Source: Histoplasma ohiense (taxonomy: Eukaryota; Ascomycota; Eurotiomycetes; Onygenales; Ajellomycetaceae). Taken from it: a DNA stretch of 64,000 nucleotides. Positions 58,659 to 64,000 of this stretch are shown one piece after another. The notes under the pieces were generated by a model. It searched no databases and was not told the origin of the DNA. It saw only the letters and a program-made list of their open reading frames with translations. The position numbers were made by a program, and so were the translations under genes. Location of the stretch: NCBI GenBank assembly GCA_017607445.1, contig JAEVHH010000002.1:5610001-5674000 (forward strand), read 5' to 3'. Within the stretch, counting starts at the first letter, position 1; the number at the start of each line of letters is the position of its first letter.

Positions 58659-59784
58659 GTCAGCGACGTGTTCCCTAACTTTAACGTGGCTTAAAGTGAA
58701 CAAACTCCGTTCTCCACAATGATTGTCGTACGTATGGGCTACCTGGTGGCCTTCCAACTGAGCTCTATTGTGACAATGGAATTCTTCGAGAAAAATCACC
58801 CACGGATGTATCACAATTGACAAGTGGTTCGTTTACTTTCATCACGGTCTGATTTTCGCCATGTTCGTAATGTAATCAGTCTCAAATAGCGTGTTGCTCT
58901 CTGGGAAATGGCCATGGGACAGTGAATGGAATGGAAAGCCTTTCACTCCTGAGGGCGATAAAAGGAACGGAGTAGTTATGGATAACATAGCAGCCTTTCA
59001 CGGCAGTGTAAACGAGGTTTTTCCTAAATATGAAGTGGTTTGATGATATGTGAGGACCTAAAAGTGTTAGTGGATATATGGCTTTTATGGATTTCCGCTT
59101 CAAGGCATGAAAACACGATTTCAAATGCAAGCCGTAATTTTGCCGCTTTGATTTCCGCCTCCATTTATTTCCCTGGTCCAGGTTCTCGGAAATGGGTTTG
59201 TTTCCGGTGAAGGACAAAGATATTTTATCTTGCTCACCAGCTACCCCTGAGAACCAACGAGATAGATGGCACCCATTAGTGCGATGGTCAATTTAGCTAG
59301 TTACACGATAACCACGTTCTATGTGATGTACACACATCGCATATCATGCTGTAGCATCAGGTGTAAACCGGCTCAACGAGCAAGCTATGGGAGACAAGCA
59401 CGCATGCTCTCATGTAGACCTGGCATATTTTAAGCAAATTTGGTCAGATCCGTCGCTGAGATTTTCGATGATATTAAGAAATTTTAACAAACGGTGGTAG
59501 AGGACTGACGTGAGTCTGTCTCTGGCTATCCCAGCAACCCTGGCAACAGCTAAAAGGCGTGTGTGTGTATGCGGTTTGATCCGTTGTTGTGTTGTGGGCC
59601 TGCCCCCTATCAAGCTCGCCATATTGTGTTCCTCGTTCAACACGCAGCACAACAACTTTGTATCGATCTCCTTCTGACCTCCACTACCCAACATATAACA
59701 TTGTCTGAGACGCCGTCGTACATCCAGAAGCATTCTTGGGCTTCTCCCTCTGCTTCATATATGCAGAATATGGGCGTTTGAGAG
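58659..59784. other. Divergent promoter region of MFS and MYND genes
   Basis: This is about 1.1 kb between two start codons on opposite strands. It contains no convincing open frame. A single-mismatch copy of the TACGGAGTA motif (AACGGAGTA) occurs near 58966. Confidence 0.45.
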
Positions 59785-62700
59785 ATGGCGTCTCCTGTAC
59801 CGCTGAATCTGTTTCCTCTCCTCCATGCCATTGGAAACACTCCTGCTGTTTGTCTGACTCAGGATATCCCTGGTGACGAGCCTGCAAGCTTGCTGTTGCT
59901 TGGTTGCGGCGATGTTCGACATATCTTGTTCACCAGCTATATGAACAGTTCATCAGGTGATATCCAGGGCTGCTGGCAATGTTTGTGATGGTATTTGTTG
60001 AGCAAACACTGACACGATTGTTACATGATAGAACCGCGTTCACTTGACTATACTTGCTGTGACAGCCAGCCTGCGGTTATAGGTGGGTGATATTTTGTCC
60101 AACTCAATTTGTTGTCTTTGTTTGCCTGCTAATTTGTGATCCCTTGATAGCCCGAAATGTTTTACTCCTTACTTTGGTTGTGGATAACAATGAAGGCGTG
60201 GATGTCTCAATATTGTGGGATATCTACTATCATCTGTTCGTTGATGACAAGTCGCTCAGCGTTCTTGAATCCCAAGTAAAAAAGCTGTATCGTTTGTCAA
60301 CTTCTCTGAGGCATTGGCATAAAACCAAGTACGGGCGTTTTCTGAGATTCTGTGACTCAAAGACTCTTGCTCTTGTGAGAGATGTCTGGTATTCATATAT
60401 ACATGTCTCAGACAAGGCCGCCTACACGACTAGTTTCCGAAACGCAATCCAAACATGTCTTGATGTCAAAGCTGTAGCATCGGGAGGCGGGATAGACTTG
60501 AGTGGAGTCCGATCTGCTGCCCCAAACGGAGTTCAGGCTCTTAAAGATATTCCCAGTTTGCATGCTCGCTACTGGAAGAATGGGACCACTTCCAGTGGCT
60601 CCAAATCCGCAAATGTTCACCCGAACCCAACACTGGCACCTTTGGAGAATGGCTCTTCTATGCTTCATTACGCCACGGATCCCTTACTTGGATTCCACCT
60701 AGTAACCGCATATACACCGGTGGAACCGGAATCTCCGTTTTATCGCGAGCAAACGGCTCATGCTAATGCCCAGAACGCAGTCGAAACAGCTCGACTTCAG
60801 TTCAATACCTGGTGTCAGGCTTTTAAAAGTGATCACAAATCCGTGACCGTGCGTTTTTTCGCAGGAGAGGCTCTCGCCTTCTGCCATACCATGCAGCATC
60901 TGGAGGCCACCAAAGAAACTTCTGCAAATTTGTTCCGGAGTTTTTACCAGTTCGATACTTTCTCCCTGGATGGCGAGGATTACGCACCGAATGGTGTAGC
61001 TCCTTTAGCTTTCGACGTTATAGATACGTCCAACCTCATCGACTTCCTTGGTGGAATCAACCTCTTCATTGCTACAAGCCCATTGCTGCGCAAGCAGGCA
61101 TCATCCACTCTCTATGCCGAGTCATTGGTCAAGTATGTGCCTGATGTAGACGTACTATTAGAGGACCTTTTCGCGGGCCATTTCCCGACACTGACGATAC
61201 TGCTTGGTGTATTTCCAATCCAATACTGGACAAATGCCTCAGCCGTTGCAAATTCTGAGGAGCAGTTGATGCTCGATCTCCATAAATCTCCCACGGGACA
61301 CGGCCTCAATACCCGAAATATGTACAACAGAACATTGTGGAAATATCAATCGCCCATCTGGTTAGATTCACCAGAAGGTAGCAGCTGCCCTTTAATCAAG
61401 TTCGAGCCGGACAATTTGGCTTTGGTTCTGTTCGGGATCTACCTCAAAATGTTCATGAATGAAGACGTGAAGCTGATCTTGGCCAATCCAAATCGTGAAA
61501 TGATCCAGAGGAACTCCTACATTCGTTACCACCGGGGAAGTTTTGCCCGGTTTCTTGCGTTTATCAAAAGCCGCGTGATCGCTGACTGGGATAGAACCAT
61601 CTCAACCCTGATCACCTTGATTGAGAAAGATAAGATTCTCGTGGTTGGGCAGAACTTCCTCCACGAATTATACTCACAACTCCATATCCTCGGTGTGTAT
61701 TCCGATCCCGCATTTGCCAAAGAACTCAAATACGACAGAACCACCAATGATTTCCGTGCTTGGAAGAAACTACCAGAGTTGGTTTCTATTACGGTAGAAA
61801 TCCCAAGGGCAAAACTCTCTATTTTCACCAAGATCCCTCGCGTTAAACTAGGAAAACCATATATGAACGGATTTGTTCAATCAAAGCAGATGGTTTGGCA
61901 GAGCCTTTTCGCAGTTGTGCAACTCGGATTTGGACGAATTATCGCCTCAGGGGAACGCAGCAATGACAGTTTTGCCGTAACTATTGTTGAGGATCATAGC
62001 GGGTGGAAAGGGAAGAGCCCCCTTATCATATCTTTCGTCGTTCCGTCAGCGATCCTGCTCGCGGAGCCAGACAGTACGACAGTTGGAATGTCGCTTTACC
62101 ACACGCCGACTACCGCCCTGGCTTTTGCGAACACATTAGGGGTGGAACTAATTGTCTTTGCAAGTGACCTTGGGAACGAATCCTCAGTATATGTTTCAAA
62201 GCAACGCCCAAATAACGCCGGAATTCCGCGCATATCCAAACCCTCAAGTATCGGAGAGGAGCCAGAGAAAATCCCGTCAAGTTCCTATCACGTCACACTA
62301 ACAGCGATCATCGACGTTGAAAAGAAAATAATTGATGGATTCACCGCTCATATTGCTTTTCTCGCTGAAGAAGCAAAGGAATGCCTGAAGCGCCAGAATG
62401 TGATCGAACTTCGCCAAATCTCGGCTTGCTCCCTGTGTTTGATTATAGAAAGACAATCTTTGGAGATTGTGATAAATTTTCCAGCTCCGGTCCAAAGAGC
62501 GAACAAGAGCCGCACGATTCGGATTGCGAGAACCCCACCTGTTGCGGAGATCATGGTACGCAGGGCTTATAAACCAGACCGCCAGGGTCACCCAGATTAC
62601 ATATATCCGATTTTCTTGAACAATCGAGGGGAGCCAGTGGCATGGAACATTCCATACCTTAATCCCAACCGACTGCCTATTTTGGATACCAATCGTGTGA

Positions 62701-63542
62701 AGGACTTTGGATGGCTAGTTACCCATGTCACGATGATGTTTTCTGGGAAGGAGTGCAAACTGCGCACTAACTTAGATCCCACTCGTCCAAAGCCCGTTCA
62801 AGATAGTAGAGTATGTTTCAAAGATACTTTGTTTTCTATGTACATGTCGTTCGCCAGGGTCCAGGGACAGAAGACCAAGGTATTTGGGATAAATTGTGTG
62901 CATATCGGATTGCAGCTATTGTTTTTCCGCTCCGCTGTTCGCATTGACATGTCCAACCGCACGCTGGCTCTTGATGTTGCGATTATCCCCCTACCTCTAG
63001 ACATGGGAAAGCCAATGCGTGATTTCATCACGCAGATAGACAAGGACGAGTCGATCACCATGCTCATTGAACCGGACGAATTAAAATTATGGAAACGCAT
63101 CTTGCCCACGTTTGTCGAACGCTGCAGGGAGTGGAAGCACAAAGCTACTTGTGAGTATAAAGCCAAGGCTCGAATTCCGCTGTCCGTCGACTTTCGCCAG
63201 CCAGTGCTTTGTACGTGTGGTAATGGGATTTTCCCGCCAAATTTTATTCCCGACTGTCCGAAGTGGGAGACCTTTTCCCAAAATGCTGTTCGCGGTTTGA
63301 TACCACTTCTGTTCACTCTGCCGTACGTTGATCCCAAAGATAGTTTGGACGAAGAGACAAAAGCGAGATTGAATCGGTGTGAAGCGTGTGGTGCGGAGAA
63401 GTCTGTACATGGCCGTGCTTTATTGTCATGTTCGCAATGTCACCTGGTGAGGTACTGCTCACCGAAGTGTCAGCGTACACATTGGAAGGTCCATAGAAAG
63501 AGTTGCTTGGGGAAGAGTGGTGGAAATCCTATCCGTAAATGA
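59785..63542 (+). CDS. DUF4470 and MYND zinc-finger protein
   Basis: Exons 59785-59956, 60032-60082 and 60151-63542 encode 1204 residues with consistent phases. The N-terminus has the DUF4470 pattern: PLHAIGNTPAV-like start (LLHAIGNTPAVCLTQD), then LLLLGCGDVRHILFTSY, then LDYTCCDSQPAVIARNVLLL across the two introns. The Gly-rich LLGCGD and the later acidic CCD resemble a SAM-binding Rossmann start, although no activity is established. A long middle region has no recognised domain. The C-terminus (about residues 1149-1190) is a MYND finger: CEACGAEKS, then CSQCHLVRYCSPKCQ, then HWKVHRKSC, with all zinc ligands present. MYND fingers mediate protein-protein contacts. The exact role is unknown. 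Confidence 0.9.
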
Positions 63543-64000
63543 TGGATAGGGCTTTCTATGCTACTGACCAGGATATTAGTTAACGGTTATAATGCAATGG
63601 TGGAATGGTGCCAAGGTCGATTTTTTTTTTCTTTTTTCTTTTCTTTTCTGCAGCTTCCCATTTACCACTAATTGGGAGGGCTTCTGAAAATTCATTCAGT
63701 TAAGAATTAGTTAATAAATGGAATCAGATAAATTGTTATTCTGATTTGGGATTCCAGCAAATGCCCAATGTAGCTGTGTGCCTTGGAATAAAAAAGCTAG
63801 TTTTCCGACATCAGCATGTCCTATCCCACAACACCCTTTAACTTTGCCACCCTCTAAGCAGTTTGCACTTGGTTAACGCAGGTTTACATGAGGAGCGGGT
63901 TGGTATGTATTCTCGACCGACAAGTTATTTAACCGGGCCCCGATTCCCCTGATTTACCCCGCACAGGCAGCTCAAAAAATCGAGATCAAAGAAAACCAAT
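63543..64000. other. 3' flank at window end
   Basis: This is the sequence downstream of the MYND gene, with a T-rich tract at 63620-63650. No gene begins before the window ends. Confidence 0.5.

Overview
The window reads as a filamentous ascomycete chromosome segment. Introns are short (about 40-140 nt) with GTATGT/GTAAGT donors and CTAAC-type branch sites. Gene content (cellular RNA-dependent RNA polymerase, GH55 glucanase, DysF peroxin, DUF7704, DUF4470/MYND) points to Eurotiomycetes. The relaxed gene spacing and AT-rich, transposon-bearing stretches fit Onygenales best; that placement is inference.

Layout. 1-3.3 kb: AT-rich DNA with a decayed LINE RNase H fragment (minus). 3.3-7.8 kb: a four-exon SAD-1-type RNA-dependent RNA polymerase (minus), with two weak small ORFs upstream. 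10.6-12.7 kb: mitochondrial D-lactate dehydrogenase (plus). 13.2-14.9 kb: SRPK-like kinase with a frameshift (minus). 17.0-18.2 kb: ribosomal protein S4 (plus). 21.9-23.5 kb: RasGEF-like protein with one unresolved frame break (minus). 28.6-31.4 kb: head-to-head pair of a DUF7704 membrane protein (minus) and a double-telobox Myb protein of the Teb1/Tay1 type (plus). 32.2-33.6 kb: relic of an aminoglycoside-phosphotransferase-like kinase. 35.4-37.1 kb: DysF-domain peroxin (minus). 37.7-39.2 kb: mitochondrial carrier with a 10-nt microexon (minus). 39.7-40.3 kb: degenerate repeats, an 18-nt minisatellite and a 44-nt palindrome. 42.5-43.1 and 47.8-48.6 kb: two proteins of unknown function (minus). 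50.7-56.3 kb: a 17-exon gene joining a complete GH55 beta-1,3-glucanase-like module to a PLC-like phosphodiesterase (plus). 56.8-58.7 kb: MFS permease (minus). 59.8-63.5 kb: DUF4470/MYND protein (plus). No tRNA, rRNA or CRISPR was found.

The genes do not form a single pathway. Themes are genome defence (RdRP beside transposon debris), telomere-repeat-like DNA binding, organelle metabolism (D-lactate oxidation, mitochondrial carrier, peroxisome ER-membrane peroxin) and cell-surface carbohydrate/lipid processing. Exon structures given for the RdRP, D-LDH, S4, DUF7704, peroxin, carrier, GH55-PLC, MFS and MYND genes were worked out by hand. In each case the exon lengths sum to a multiple of three and the phases agree at every junction. 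The most unusual item is the GH55-PLC fusion.
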